Positions 1 through 9,102 of a stretch of 64,000 bases of DNA are shown here, piece after piece. Where the stretch lies: NCBI RefSeq assembly GCF_005402965.1, contig NZ_BJCF01000006.1, positions 82,381-146,380 on the forward strand, read 5' to 3'. The DNA is from Dolichospermum planctonicum (GTDB taxonomy: Bacteria > Cyanobacteriota > Cyanobacteriia > Cyanobacteriales > Nostocaceae). Under the pieces are notes generated by a model. It was given only the letters and a program-made list of their open reading frames with translations, was not told where the DNA came from and did no database searches. A program made the translations under genes and the position numbers. Numbering within the stretch: position 1 is the stretch's first letter; each line of letters begins with the position of its first letter.

Positions 1-354
1 AAAGCTTTCCAATTGAAATTGATTGACTTCTTCATCTAATTCCAACAATTGTACTTGCTGGAGGTTTTGCAGCATTTGATTTTTCTGTTCTAGAAGTTCA
101 CTTTTCTTTTGATTAACTTGGAGTTGAACGTTGTCAATTTGTTGGAGTGTCTGAGGTCCTGGTGGTTGAAGACTCTGTTTTTGAATAGCGGTAATTGCTC
201 TTTGCCCTTCAATATCTAATTGTTGCAGTTGTTGGTCAATTTGATTAATTTGAACTTGTAATTGCTGGTGTACTTCCTCTTTCCAGAGAGGGGTAACTAT
301 CGCTTTCACATTAATCGGGCGTTTTAAAAGCAATTGAGGGTTGGAAACATCCAT
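1..354 (-). CDS. YlqD-like coiled-coil protein, 3' end cut by the window
   Basis: An open frame of 118 codons starts with ATG at 354 and runs off the left edge without a stop. The first residues read MDVSNPQLLLKRPINVKAIV, followed by a glutamine-rich, heptad-like stretch with many QQLQ and LEQK segments and a central PPGPQT break, so the product should be mostly helical coiled coil. This layout, with a short beta-like N-terminus and then coiled coil, fits the YlqD family found in Bacillus and cyanobacteria, whose role is not established. There is no signal peptide or membrane segment in the visible part. The family call rests on overall look only; the C-terminus is missing. Confidence 0.6.
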   Translation of the reverse strand, partial: MDVSNPQLLLKRPINVKAIVTPLWKEEVHQQLQVQINQIDQQLQQLDIEGQRAITAIQKQSLQPPGPQTLQQIDNVQLQVNQKKSELLEQKNQMLQNLQQVQLLELDEEVNQFQLESF

Positions 355-521
355 AAAAATTGTCCGTTCACTCTTCAATAGTTTGTAGTATGGAGATGAG
401 TTCAGTTAGGAGACTGATACTATGTTTTCAGGAATGGAAAAAATATTTTTTTTCTGTTTCCTGTTTCTCCAATGGTTTCTGAAATCTGAAAGTTGGTAAA
501 AACAATTTGCGATTTCGGGAA

Positions 522-2507
522 TTATTTGGCAAACATTCCGTTAATAGTATCGCCATATCGTTCCATCACAATGTGACGACGAATTTTCAAGGTTTGTGTC
601 ATCATGCCATTTTCAATTGAAAACTGTTCCGAAATTAGTTTAAATGGTCCAATACGATCATCGGTTCGATAACCGGGACGGTTTTGAACTTCACGATTTA
701 ATTCTTGACGAAACAGATCCTGAACTATTTTACTCTCTAAGTCAATTTTTTGACTATCATTTATTTGATTTTGGATCTGATTTTGAGTTTCTGCCCATTT
801 TGCTAAGGCTTCTGAGTTAGGGACAATTAAGGCACCAATACTTTTTTGATCTTGTCCTACTAACATAATTTGGTCAATATAGGGCGATCGCAAACAAGCG
901 TCCTCTATGGGCTGAGGTTCGATATTTTCGCCGTTGCTTAAAACAATGGTGTCTTTTGCCCTCCCTGTTAATACTAGGTCATTTTGGGGCGTTACCCAGC
1001 CTAAATCACCGCTATCAAACCAACCTTGGGGGTCTATGGCTTTATTGGTGGCTTGAGGATTTTGATAATAGCCTTGCATGATTTGTGGTCCTTTGAGAAG
1101 GACTAAACCCCGTTCCCCTGCTGGTAGGGGTTGACGAGTTTCTGGGTTGACAATTTTCACTTCTGTACCAGCAATTGGTTGTCCCGAAGAACCACGTAAA
1201 TTACGCCAAGGACGACGAGCATTAGTTACTGGTGATGTTTCTGTTAACCCATAACCCTGTAATATCTCAACACCAACAATTTCAAAGAAGTTATCTATAT
1301 GTTTGGGAAGCGCCCCACCTCCACTAATAACGTGCTTGATTTTACCGCCTGTTGCTTCTCGTACTTTGTGATAAACTAATTTTTCCCCTAGTATATGAAT
1401 CGCTAATAATGCCAATTCGACTATTTTGGCTTGAAAACGCTCTATCATTCCAGCATTAATGTGATTTAAACTCAATCCCTGGGAAATACGCCGTGATTCA
1501 ATATATTTCTGGCTGATTTCTAGCAAAAACTTCACCAAGCTTTGTTTTTTGGCTGGTTGTTCTCGGAATTGCTTTTGCACGCCTTCATAAATTGATTCCC
1601 ATAGTCTTGGGACAGCAATCATATAATTAGGTTTAAATTTCTTTAAATCATTTTTAACAGAACGCAAATTAGTGTAAATTTGGCTACAACCTTGAGAAAG
1701 CAAGAAATATTCACCGCTGCGTTCATAACTATGCCATGTGGGCAAAATACTCAGGACTGTATCCCCTTTTTCTGGTTGCACAATCGTTCCCAAGGTTGTA
1801 ACTTGATGTAGTAAATTTTTATGGGAGAGCATTACACCTTTGGGTTTTCCCGTAGTACCAGAAGTGTAAATTAATGTTGCTAAGGTTTCTGCACTATACT
1901 TATTTGCTACTAATGTATGATTGCTACCAATTTCTAGTAACTGGGAAAAGTTGACTACTGGAAATTTTAGTTCTGCGGGTGGTATTTCGTCAGAAAGTAT
2001 AACTACCAGTTTAATCGCTAATTCGTTCAGGCGTTCCCCTAATTTATTTAAAGTTTTGAGATCCTCAACTACTAAAGATGTACTGCCACTATGGGAAATA
2101 ATATAAAGTAACTCTTCTCGTTCCGCTTGAGAACTACGAACTGCATTTACAGCCCCAGCAGTCATGATACCTTGGTCCGCAATAAACCAACGCGGACTAT
2201 TATCCGCAATCAAGGAAACTCGTTCTCCGTAGGGAAGATTTTCGCTATTATTTGTATTTACGCCTAATGCTTGTAAACCCGCTGCAAATTGGTTAATTTG
2301 TTCTGTAAGCTGACTATAAGTAATTTTTACTTCTGGTTGAGAATGGGGGTTATACAAGGCGATAATATCACCAAATCGCTTGGCAGCCAAAGGCCAAATT
2401 TCCGGTAATAACTCTACATTTGTGTAATCTACTAAACTCTGTAATGCAAGACGTTCTCGTTCAGAAATGTTGGTTAAGAAAGAAGTTGCAGGTTGATTAT
2501 TTGTCAT
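522..2507 (-). CDS. aas: Long-chain fatty acid-ACP/CoA ligase (AMP-forming)
   Basis: This 661-residue protein belongs to the ANL adenylate-forming superfamily. The AMP-binding P-loop YTSGTTGKPKGVMLSHKN is present, as are the later motifs GYGLTETSPV, GWFDSGDLGW and the hinge GRAKDTIVLSNGENIEP. Long internal helical insertions and a length near 660 are typical of bacterial long-chain acyl activating enzymes. In cyanobacteria the single such enzyme acts as an acyl-ACP synthetase that recycles free fatty acids into membrane lipids; that role is taken from the family. The open frame extends 7 codons upstream to a TTG at 2528, but the ATG at 2507 is preferred. The gene stands alone. Confidence 0.88.
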   Translation of the reverse strand: MTNNQPATSFLTNISERERLALQSLVDYTNVELLPEIWPLAAKRFGDIIALYNPHSQPEVKITYSQLTEQINQFAAGLQALGVNTNNSENLPYGERVSLIADNSPRWFIADQGIMTAGAVNAVRSSQAEREELLYIISHSGSTSLVVEDLKTLNKLGERLNELAIKLVVILSDEIPPAELKFPVVNFSQLLEIGSNHTLVANKYSAETLATLIYTSGTTGKPKGVMLSHKNLLHQVTTLGTIVQPEKGDTVLSILPTWHSYERSGEYFLLSQGCSQIYTNLRSVKNDLKKFKPNYMIAVPRLWESIYEGVQKQFREQPAKKQSLVKFLLEISQKYIESRRISQGLSLNHINAGMIERFQAKIVELALLAIHILGEKLVYHKVREATGGKIKHVISGGGALPKHIDNFFEIVGVEILQGYGLTETSPVTNARRPWRNLRGSSGQPIAGTEVKIVNPETRQPLPAGERGLVLLKGPQIMQGYYQNPQATNKAIDPQGWFDSGDLGWVTPQNDLVLTGRAKDTIVLSNGENIEPQPIEDACLRSPYIDQIMLVGQDQKSIGALIVPNSEALAKWAETQNQIQNQINDSQKIDLESKIVQDLFRQELNREVQNRPGYRTDDRIGPFKLISEQFSIENGMMTQTLKIRRHIVMERYGDTINGMFAK

Positions 2508-2739
2508 AAATGCTATTGTTAAATGCAATTAATCATGGTAGTTCAGATTCAGTTTACATATTAATTGATAAAAGTTTCTGTTGGTTTCTATCTACAAAAT
2601 TCTATGCTAAACTGATTTTATATAGACTAAATACTATGGTTAAGTCTTCGTGCATTGCCTAATGTTGCCATATATTTTAGTATTTTTAACTAAAACGTTC
2701 TGATGTCGTTTCGCCTGGGGGTGATTCCCTATAGATGTG

Positions 2740-2973
2740 ATGGATGTATTATTGCTGACAATCATTAACGCTGGGGCTTGTTTAACTTTGCCTAAGCTAT
2801 TATCTATGGTTTCGGTTCGTAAACCTAAACAGTCTCAACCATTGTCCGTCGCCTCCACTTGTAAACCCGCCAAAGAAATAACTAGTTTCCCTTATTGTAC
2901 AACCTACACCTTAACGGGTAGTCAGTTCTGTAAGTTCAGACCGCGTTTTTGTTCTCAGTGTTCTCTTAGCTAA
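2740..2973 (+). CDS. Small membrane peptide with Cys-rich tail, paralogue A
   Basis: A 77-residue ORF starts with ATG at 2740 (a GTG lies one codon upstream). Residues 3-23 form one hydrophobic segment, LLLTIINAGACLTLPKLLSM, followed by a basic, polar region and a tail with several cysteines (CTTY, FCKF, FCSQCS). The hydrophobic segment closely matches that of the small ORF at 3254, so the two look like tandem paralogues, which supports both being genes. I do not recognise a family. It could be a small membrane protein or a hydrophobic toxin-like peptide; that is speculation. It lies in a gap between the acyl ligase and recQ, with no clear operon partner. Confidence 0.45.
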   Translation: MDVLLLTIINAGACLTLPKLLSMVSVRKPKQSQPLSVASTCKPAKEITSFPYCTTYTLTGSQFCKFRPRFCSQCSLS

Positions 2974-3253
2974 AGGGAATATTGGTGAGTAGTAGCAGTC
3001 CTTGTGTTATTTGTGAATATCTTTCTTTTTTCTCTGCGCTCTTCATAATTTTAGATCAAAACATAAACTTTCACAAATTATACAGGATTGCTATTCATAA
3101 GCAACAAGGGAATGGGGAACTTGCGGGTTAAAAGTATTTGATTTACTTATGTAATATAAAAGATATTTAAAAACTAGAAGTTGCTCAAAGCTAGTGTTTG
3201 TAAGGCAAAATAAAGATGTAGTTATCAAAGATAGTTATAAGGGAAGGTTATCT

Positions 3254-3385
3254 ATGACTTTAATTCAGGGTATATTGCTCACGCTAATAAATGCTGCTAT
3301 TTGTTTGTTTTTGCCTAAGCTGCTATCTCTAGCTTTATCTCCAAGAAACAGCGGGGAAACTAAAAGTCAATATCATCTTGAGTAG
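3254..3385 (+). CDS. Small membrane peptide, paralogue B
   Basis: This 43-residue ORF begins at ATG 3254, six bases after a GGAAGG ribosome-binding site; the frame is open upstream to 3194 but this start is better supported. It holds one transmembrane-like segment, LLTLINAAICLFLPKLLSLA, then a short polar tail. It shares the pattern LLT-INA--CL-LPKLLS with the ORF at 2740. The stop lies inside the last codons of recQ on the other strand (a 26-bp tail-to-tail overlap). The family is unknown to me. The good ribosome-binding site and the paralogue nearby argue that it is translated. Confidence 0.5.
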   Translation: MTLIQGILLTLINAAICLFLPKLLSLALSPRNSGETKSQYHLE

Positions 3386-5549
3386 ATTTATGTTTTTCTC
3401 GTCGCCATTTCGCCCTAACTAAACGAATTTCGTCAAAACTGTAGCTTGCTCCTAAATTTTCTCGAAGGGGTGTGAGGGAAATATCACCAACAATTTCTAA
3501 AATTTGCCAGATTTTTTTCTGACGTTCTAAAGGTACTAATTGACTGATATCTAAAGATTGTTTTTTCTCAATTAAATTGGAGAGATGATTGATAATTGTA
3601 CCAGTTTTAACATTGCGTTTTTGGGCGATTTCTTCAATACTAAAACCCTGATTATATAACTCTAATGTAGTTAATTCTGTATCAGATGGTGAGTCAGAAT
3701 AGAATGAAGAATTAACTCGATTAATGGGATTTTGTTGTAAACCTTGTTCTTGACGATAGGCCTGAATTTCTGCTAAGAATTTTTCGCCATATTGAGATAG
3801 TTTATAACTAACAACACCGGAAATTTTACCAAATTCATCTAATGTTTTAGGTTGAATTTGTGCCATTAATTTGAGGGTAGAATCTTGAAAGATCATGTAG
3901 GGTGGGATAGCTTGTTCATCTGCGAGTTGTTTACGAAGCGATCGCAATTTTTGAGTTAAAATTTCCACATCTACAGGTTTATTATTTCCATCTTCCCAAG
4001 TCATTTTTTGCGCTATGGGAACAGCAATAGAAACTGGTCGTTGTTTTCGCATCACTTCCCAACTTAAAGCATTGAGTTTTAAAATTGAATAACCGTCGCT
4101 AGTTTGTTCTAATAAACCTTGATGTAATAGTGATCTTCCTAGCATTCTCCATTCGTCTAATGTTCTATCTTTACCAATTCCATAGGTAGAAAGTTGATCA
4201 TGTTTATTAACGACAATTTTCTGATTTTTCGCACCTCTTAATACATCAATGATATGTAACATTCCAAATCTTTCCTTACATCTAGCTACACAAGATAAAA
4301 ATTTCATGGCTTCAATTGTCCAGTCTTGTACAGGTTTAGGATAACGACAATTATCACAATTACCACAATTTCCCGGAAATCTTTCCCCAAAATAACTTAA
4401 TTGAATTGTGCGTCTACAGTCTGTCCCCTCTGCATAATCTATAACTTGTCTTAATTGCTGTTTAGCTATTAATTGTTCTTGAGGATCGGTTTTTTGATTA
4501 ATACTCCATTCTATAGTTTTAATATCACCATAATTAAAAAATAATGTACATTTAGAAGGTTCATTATCTCTACCAGCGCGGCCAGATTCTTGATAGTAAC
4601 TTTCTAAATTTCGAGGTAAATCCGAATGAATCACAAACCGGACATCAGGCTTATTAATACCCATTCCAAAAGCAATTGTCGCTACCATGACCCGCACATC
4701 ATCCCGAATAAATCGAGTTTGATTTTTCGTTCTTTCTTCATCACTTAAACCAGCATGATAAGGTAAAACTGAAACTTGATCATTTTGTAATTTTAAAGTT
4801 AGTTCATCAACTTTTTTGCGAGTTAAACAATAGATAATTCCTGAACCTTCATTTTCTTTAACAATTTCTAATATTTCAGCGTAAGCACGGTTACTTTTAG
4901 AACGGACTTCATAATAAAGATTTTGGCGGTTAAAACTGGCAATATGAATACTTGGTTGTTTTAATCCTAATTGTTCAATAATATCGGCTTTAACCCTATC
5001 TGTAGCGGTAGCAGTTAGTGCAACCGTCGGTACATCTGGATAACGTTTTCTCAGTAGTCTTAATTGCCGATATTCTGGACGGAAATCATGCCCCCATTCT
5101 GACACACAATGGGCTTCATCTATGGCAAAGGTAGAAATTCCCACTTTTTCCTTAACTACGTCTAAAAGCGGCAAAAATCGCTCGCTAATCAAACGTTCAG
5201 GAGCAACATAAAGTAATTTTATTTTACCATTCATGATCGCTTCTTCACGAGAGCGAACCTTATAAGCATTCAGGCTACTATTGAGAAATGTGGCAGAAAT
5301 GTTATTAGTTCTCAGTGCTTCTACTTGATCTTGCATTAAGGCTATTAATGGTGACACTACCACTGTTAAACCTGGTTTTAAAAGTGCAGGTAGTTGAAAG
5401 CACAGAGATTTACCCCCACCGGTGGGCATAATTACCATTAAATCACGATTTTGTAGGGCATCTTCAATAATTTGCCTTTGTCCAGGACGAAATTGATCGT
5501 AACCAAAATGATGTTTTAGGGCTTGTTCTAAGTGGGGGTACTGAAGCAT
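3360..5549 (-). CDS. recQ: ATP-dependent DNA helicase RecQ
   Basis: The 729-residue product shows the full RecQ layout. The helicase core has motif I MPTGGGKSLCFQLPAL, motif II DEAHCVSEWGHDFRPEYR, and motif VI QESGRAGRD. A RecQ zinc-binding segment follows (CGNCDNC), then a winged-helix region, an HRDC domain around residues 540-610 and a C-terminal helix-turn-helix extension (SIEEIAQKRNVKTGTI) found in many bacterial RecQ proteins. It unwinds 3'-tailed DNA in recombination and fork repair. It starts at the ATG at 5549 and has no close partner on its strand. Confidence 0.95.
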   Translation of the reverse strand: MLQYPHLEQALKHHFGYDQFRPGQRQIIEDALQNRDLMVIMPTGGGKSLCFQLPALLKPGLTVVVSPLIALMQDQVEALRTNNISATFLNSSLNAYKVRSREEAIMNGKIKLLYVAPERLISERFLPLLDVVKEKVGISTFAIDEAHCVSEWGHDFRPEYRQLRLLRKRYPDVPTVALTATATDRVKADIIEQLGLKQPSIHIASFNRQNLYYEVRSKSNRAYAEILEIVKENEGSGIIYCLTRKKVDELTLKLQNDQVSVLPYHAGLSDEERTKNQTRFIRDDVRVMVATIAFGMGINKPDVRFVIHSDLPRNLESYYQESGRAGRDNEPSKCTLFFNYGDIKTIEWSINQKTDPQEQLIAKQQLRQVIDYAEGTDCRRTIQLSYFGERFPGNCGNCDNCRYPKPVQDWTIEAMKFLSCVARCKERFGMLHIIDVLRGAKNQKIVVNKHDQLSTYGIGKDRTLDEWRMLGRSLLHQGLLEQTSDGYSILKLNALSWEVMRKQRPVSIAVPIAQKMTWEDGNNKPVDVEILTQKLRSLRKQLADEQAIPPYMIFQDSTLKLMAQIQPKTLDEFGKISGVVSYKLSQYGEKFLAEIQAYRQEQGLQQNPINRVNSSFYSDSPSDTELTTLELYNQGFSIEEIAQKRNVKTGTIINHLSNLIEKKQSLDISQLVPLERQKKIWQILEIVGDISLTPLRENLGASYSFDEIRLVRAKWRREKHKSTQDDIDF

Positions 5550-5646
5550 GGTAGATGGTTGTCGCGTGTCTGAGTTGTGATGAAGATATTAAAATTTTAA
5601 CGCACCTTGGGGAATGGGGAACGCTAGAATTTATAGATAGGAAAAT

Positions 5647-5693
5647 GTCAGAATCAGGATATCCAGGATAAAAGGATTAACAGGATGAAAATA
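5647..5693 (-). repeat. Dispersed repeat, TCCTGGATATCCTGATTCTGAC family
   Basis: This stretch upstream of recQ is a copy, in inverse orientation, of the family whose core GGATATCCTGATTCTGACAA also appears near 32205, 51765, 51965-52340, 58060, 58565 and 63757. The copies share an alternating run of TCCTGT, TCCTTT and TCCTGG. The role is unknown; it looks like an intergenic repeat typical of nostocalean genomes. Confidence 0.6.
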
Positions 5694-5820
5694 GGGATTT
5701 GATAACCAATTACTGATTACCCATTAGCAGCCTTAACTAGATATGTACCAATATGGGTTATTATAGAACATCAAAAGTACAAAATCAACTAATAACTGCT
5801 ACCAAGTAAGGTCAATAAAC

Positions 5821-6330
5821 ATGACGCAAGAATTAATGGAATTAAGACAAAGTATCTTAGAAGGGCGTTATGATGATGCCTTAGAAATTATTGATGATTT
5901 GGAGGATATGGGCAAACAGGGAACTTTGCGAAAAATAGAAGCTTTTTTAGTCAGGTTGGTTATTCATCTGATTAAAAATCAAATTGAACAGCGTTTAACT
6001 AATTCTTGGATTGCTTCAATTTCTGATTCTGTGATTCAAATTGCCAAATTGAATATTAAAGATCATCAAAAATCCTATTATATTAAATCTGATCAATGGG
6101 GTGAATATTTAGCAGAATCTCTAGAAATGGCAATTCGTCCCGCTAGTGCGGAGATTTTTGGTGGGACTTTAAAACCGAGTCAAGTTTCTCAAAGATTACA
6201 AGAAAAAGAATTAATTGATTTTGCGGAAAATCTTTTGTTGTTAACTTATGAACATCAACCTAAAGAGTTAGCAAAGATGATTGATAATTATTTAGCAGAA
6301 TTACCGGGAGGTGAAGATTGGTTTGAGTAA
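5821..6330 (+). CDS. DUF29 family protein
   Basis: A 169-residue, mostly helical, soluble protein starts at ATG 5821. The helical pattern with residues such as LEDMGKQGTLRKIEAFLVRL and VIHLIKNQIEQR matches the DUF29 family, which is very abundant in cyanobacteria and has no settled function. There is no signal peptide, membrane segment or obvious catalytic motif. It converges on the NACHT gene (30 bp between their 3' ends), so it is not in an operon with it. DUF29 genes often lie in variable regions next to toxin-antitoxin or mobile genes, which fits this neighbourhood. Confidence 0.7.
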   Translation: MTQELMELRQSILEGRYDDALEIIDDLEDMGKQGTLRKIEAFLVRLVIHLIKNQIEQRLTNSWIASISDSVIQIAKLNIKDHQKSYYIKSDQWGEYLAESLEMAIRPASAEIFGGTLKPSQVSQRLQEKELIDFAENLLLLTYEHQPKELAKMIDNYLAELPGGEDWFE

Positions 6331-6360
6331 TTTTGGTAAAACTAAGAAGTTTTTCTATCT

Positions 6361-9030
6361 CTAGAAAATACTATAGAAAATGTAGAAAATGTTTTTGACA
6401 GTGCGGAATGAACGAGTAAAAGAGGAAGGTTGATGCCAAGCCTGATAAAATTTGGGGTAAACCATATTTTGAGCGATTTTCCCAATGAGTTGATAATGTT
6501 CATCAGTTAGCTGATAACCACTTATGGCTTTAATTACCATAGATTGATCACCAACGCCTATTTCCCCTAAGCTATTAGCCGCCCGCCTACGGGTATATTT
6601 ATCCTGTGATGTGTTGATTAATTTTACCAAAGCTGCGATCGCATCTGGATTACCAACGCCTATTTCCCCTAAGGTAACAGCCGCCCGCCTACGGGTATAT
6701 TTATCCTGTGATGTGTTGATTAATTTTACCAAAGCTGCGATCGCATCTGGATTACCAACGCCTATTTTCCTTAAGCTATCAGCCGCCTGCCAACGGGTAG
6801 ATTCATCCTCTGATGTCTTGATTAATTCTACCAAAGCTGCGATTGCATCTGCATTACCAACGCCTATTTCCCCTAAGGTAACAGCCGCCCGCCAACGGGT
6901 ATATTTATCCTGTGATGTGTTGATTAATTTTACCAAAGCTGCGATCGGTTCTGCATTACCAACGCCTATTTTCCCTAAGCTATCAGCCGCCTGCCAACGG
7001 GTAGATTCATCCTCTGATGTCTTGATTAATTCTACCAAAGCTGCGATCGCTTCTGCATTACCAGGGTCTATTTTCCCTAAGCTTTCAGCCGCCTGCAAAC
7101 GGGTATATTTATCCTGTGATGTGTTGATTAATTCTACCAAAGCTGCGATCGGTTCTGCATTACCAACGCCTATTTTCCCTAAGCTATCAGCCGCCTGCCA
7201 ACGGGTATCTTCATCCTGTGATGTGTTGATTAATTTTACCAAAGCTGCGATCGCATCTGGATTACCAACGCCTATTTTCCCTAAGCTATTAGCCGCCCGC
7301 CAACGGGTATCTTCATCCTGTGATGTGTTGATTAATTTTACCAAAGCTGCGATCGCATCTGCATTACCAGGGTCTATTTTCCCTAAGTTTTCAGCCGCCA
7401 AACTACGGGTATATGAATGCTTTGATGTGTTGATTAATTTTACCAAGGCTGCGATCGCTTTTTGCCGGTCTGTTTCTTTTAGGGCTACATCTGCTTGATC
7501 ATGAATATTACTAACACTATTATCGAATTTCCAATTAATAATCTGCTTGACTATTTGATCTGCTTGAGAACAATGTTTAAATTCGGCTATGCCCCCAGCA
7601 GCTAAAAAATAGGCTCGATATCCATAAAAACCTTTACCCTGATATTTTACACAGCCATCTTGAAAATTTATCAAAGCTTGAATAAACGACTCTTTTTCAC
7701 TTTCATCTACATCTTCACGGCCCAGCCATAACAATATGGTTTGTTTCCACTGAGGTTCAAAAATGCGGTATTTTTGTGCCTCTATGGGTTTATTTTTATG
7801 GGTTTTCGGTAAGAAGAAATCCCAATCATTAATTGCTGTTGCTGCCAAATATTCTTGAAATGAGGTATGGAAAAAAGCATAAACAGGTTTTTCTTTTATA
7901 TCTGTGCCAATCCGATTAAGCCAACCTAATTTTAGGGCTAATGTTAGTTTATCATCACCTAAAAACTTTTTAACGAACCCATCCAGCAAGCGGAAACGAG
8001 AGGTTGCTTGATCTATTGCTTCCCTTGCTAATTTACCTAAATCAGTAATCAGTTTTTGACGTTGTGTTTTGCTTATTTGCGCGAATTCATCTTGTTTCCA
8101 TCCGTTAAAATTATCAACTAATTGCTGATAAAATTCTGCTTGTGTATCTGGTAACTTTGCCTCTCTTCCTTGCCAATTTAAACAAAGTAGTGTTAACCGC
8201 AGAGGATTTTTAACTAAATCTTGAATCCGTTCTCTACCAGCTTCTTTTAAAGTCTTACATAACTTTCTACCCGCTTCTTGTTGAGAAGTAAACCAGTTAT
8301 TAATAAACTGTTCTACCTGTTCAGGATAAGAAAAATCTAAAGTTCTATAGGTATCAAAATCATAAAGTTTATTGTTACCACCATCCCATAAATTTAACCG
8401 ACAAGTTAAAACTATTCGCGCTTGATTAATATATCCACCGTCCTGAATTTGTCCAGCAATATCTGTTAAGATATTACCGGAAACAGATTTTGTAGACATT
8501 TCATCTAAACCATCTAATAATAACCATACTTTGTCTTGATTAAATTGGGCAATAAAATCATCTTTAATGTCTTTTGTAATTTCTGATATTTTACTTCTCT
8601 CAACAGCATTCCGTAACCAAATCCCATCTAAATAATCTTTTAATTTTCCATTTTCTAACTCTGCTAAAGATACCCAAATAATAATTGATTCTGAACTTTC
8701 CCGAGATAAATAATCAGCAATTTTTTGTAGTAATGTAGTTTTACCTGCTCCCGGTTCACCAATAATCGTAATGCGTTTACCTTGACTTTTTTTAGTATCT
8801 TTCTTGTGAAAAACTTGGGTTAAAAATTCATTATGTTCATATTTTTGAGTTATTTCTGTCTCTTGATAAAGTGCTGAACCTTGTTCTGGAGGAATATTTT
8901 GATTATGATCCTGTTTGGGTTGTTTTTTCCGTTCTACTAAACCCATTTCTATATAAATATCTGGCAATTTAAAAGTTACCCCCTCAGCGCAAGTAAGGGG
9001 ATTTGTGGTTAATTTTTGCCGTTCTTGCAA
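6361..9030 (-). CDS. NACHT NTPase with HEAT repeats (main part of a TGA-split gene)
   Basis: The 889-residue frame has a NACHT domain with Walker A GEPGAGKTT near residue 91 and Walker B WLLLDGLDE near 168. Nine HEAT-type repeats of exactly 34 residues cover residues 524-829, followed by a 60-residue tail. NACHT proteins of this type are STAND-class signalling NTPases, several of which are antiphage sensors; a defence role here is inference. The only start available is a TTG at 9030. Family-like sequence (PPIDWKKICREKLQ) continues upstream in the same frame through 9031-9102 to a TGA at 9103-9105. Upstream of that stop the frame stays open as the 150-codon ORF at 9106-9555. The gene is therefore probably a single ORF broken by one stop. 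Confidence 0.85.
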   Translation of the reverse strand: MQERQKLTTNPLTCAEGVTFKLPDIYIEMGLVERKKQPKQDHNQNIPPEQGSALYQETEITQKYEHNEFLTQVFHKKDTKKSQGKRITIIGEPGAGKTTLLQKIADYLSRESSESIIIWVSLAELENGKLKDYLDGIWLRNAVERSKISEITKDIKDDFIAQFNQDKVWLLLDGLDEMSTKSVSGNILTDIAGQIQDGGYINQARIVLTCRLNLWDGGNNKLYDFDTYRTLDFSYPEQVEQFINNWFTSQQEAGRKLCKTLKEAGRERIQDLVKNPLRLTLLCLNWQGREAKLPDTQAEFYQQLVDNFNGWKQDEFAQISKTQRQKLITDLGKLAREAIDQATSRFRLLDGFVKKFLGDDKLTLALKLGWLNRIGTDIKEKPVYAFFHTSFQEYLAATAINDWDFFLPKTHKNKPIEAQKYRIFEPQWKQTILLWLGREDVDESEKESFIQALINFQDGCVKYQGKGFYGYRAYFLAAGGIAEFKHCSQADQIVKQIINWKFDNSVSNIHDQADVALKETDRQKAIAALVKLINTSKHSYTRSLAAENLGKIDPGNADAIAALVKLINTSQDEDTRWRAANSLGKIGVGNPDAIAALVKLINTSQDEDTRWQAADSLGKIGVGNAEPIAALVELINTSQDKYTRLQAAESLGKIDPGNAEAIAALVELIKTSEDESTRWQAADSLGKIGVGNAEPIAALVKLINTSQDKYTRWRAAVTLGEIGVGNADAIAALVELIKTSEDESTRWQAADSLRKIGVGNPDAIAALVKLINTSQDKYTRRRAAVTLGEIGVGNPDAIAALVKLINTSQDKYTRRRAANSLGEIGVGDQSMVIKAISGYQLTDEHYQLIGKIAQNMVYPKFYQAWHQPSSFTRSFRTVKNIFYIFYSIF
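6544..7461 (-). repeat. Nine tandem 102-bp repeats encoding HEAT units
   Basis: Nine units of exactly 102 bp lie inside the NACHT gene and encode 34-residue HEAT repeats of the form AIAALVKLINTSQD followed by TRW-AA-SLGKIGVGN. Differences between units are concentrated at a few positions (QDED, QDKY or EDES; RWRAAN, RWQAAD or RRRAAV). Each unit carries a GCGATCGC or near-variant site, and the opposite strand is also stop-free across the array. The near-identity at DNA level points to recent unit duplication or conversion. Confidence 0.95.
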
Positions 9031-9102
9031 CTTTTCGCGGCAGATTTTTTTCCAGTCAATGGGGGGTAACTTTGTCCGACCTTCCCCTTCAGACGAGTTT
9101 AG

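Noticed and set aside
6611..7498. 295-codon plus-strand ORF opposite the NACHT gene
   Set aside because: It is the antisense of the HEAT repeats and stays open only because the 102-bp unit is free of stops on that strand.
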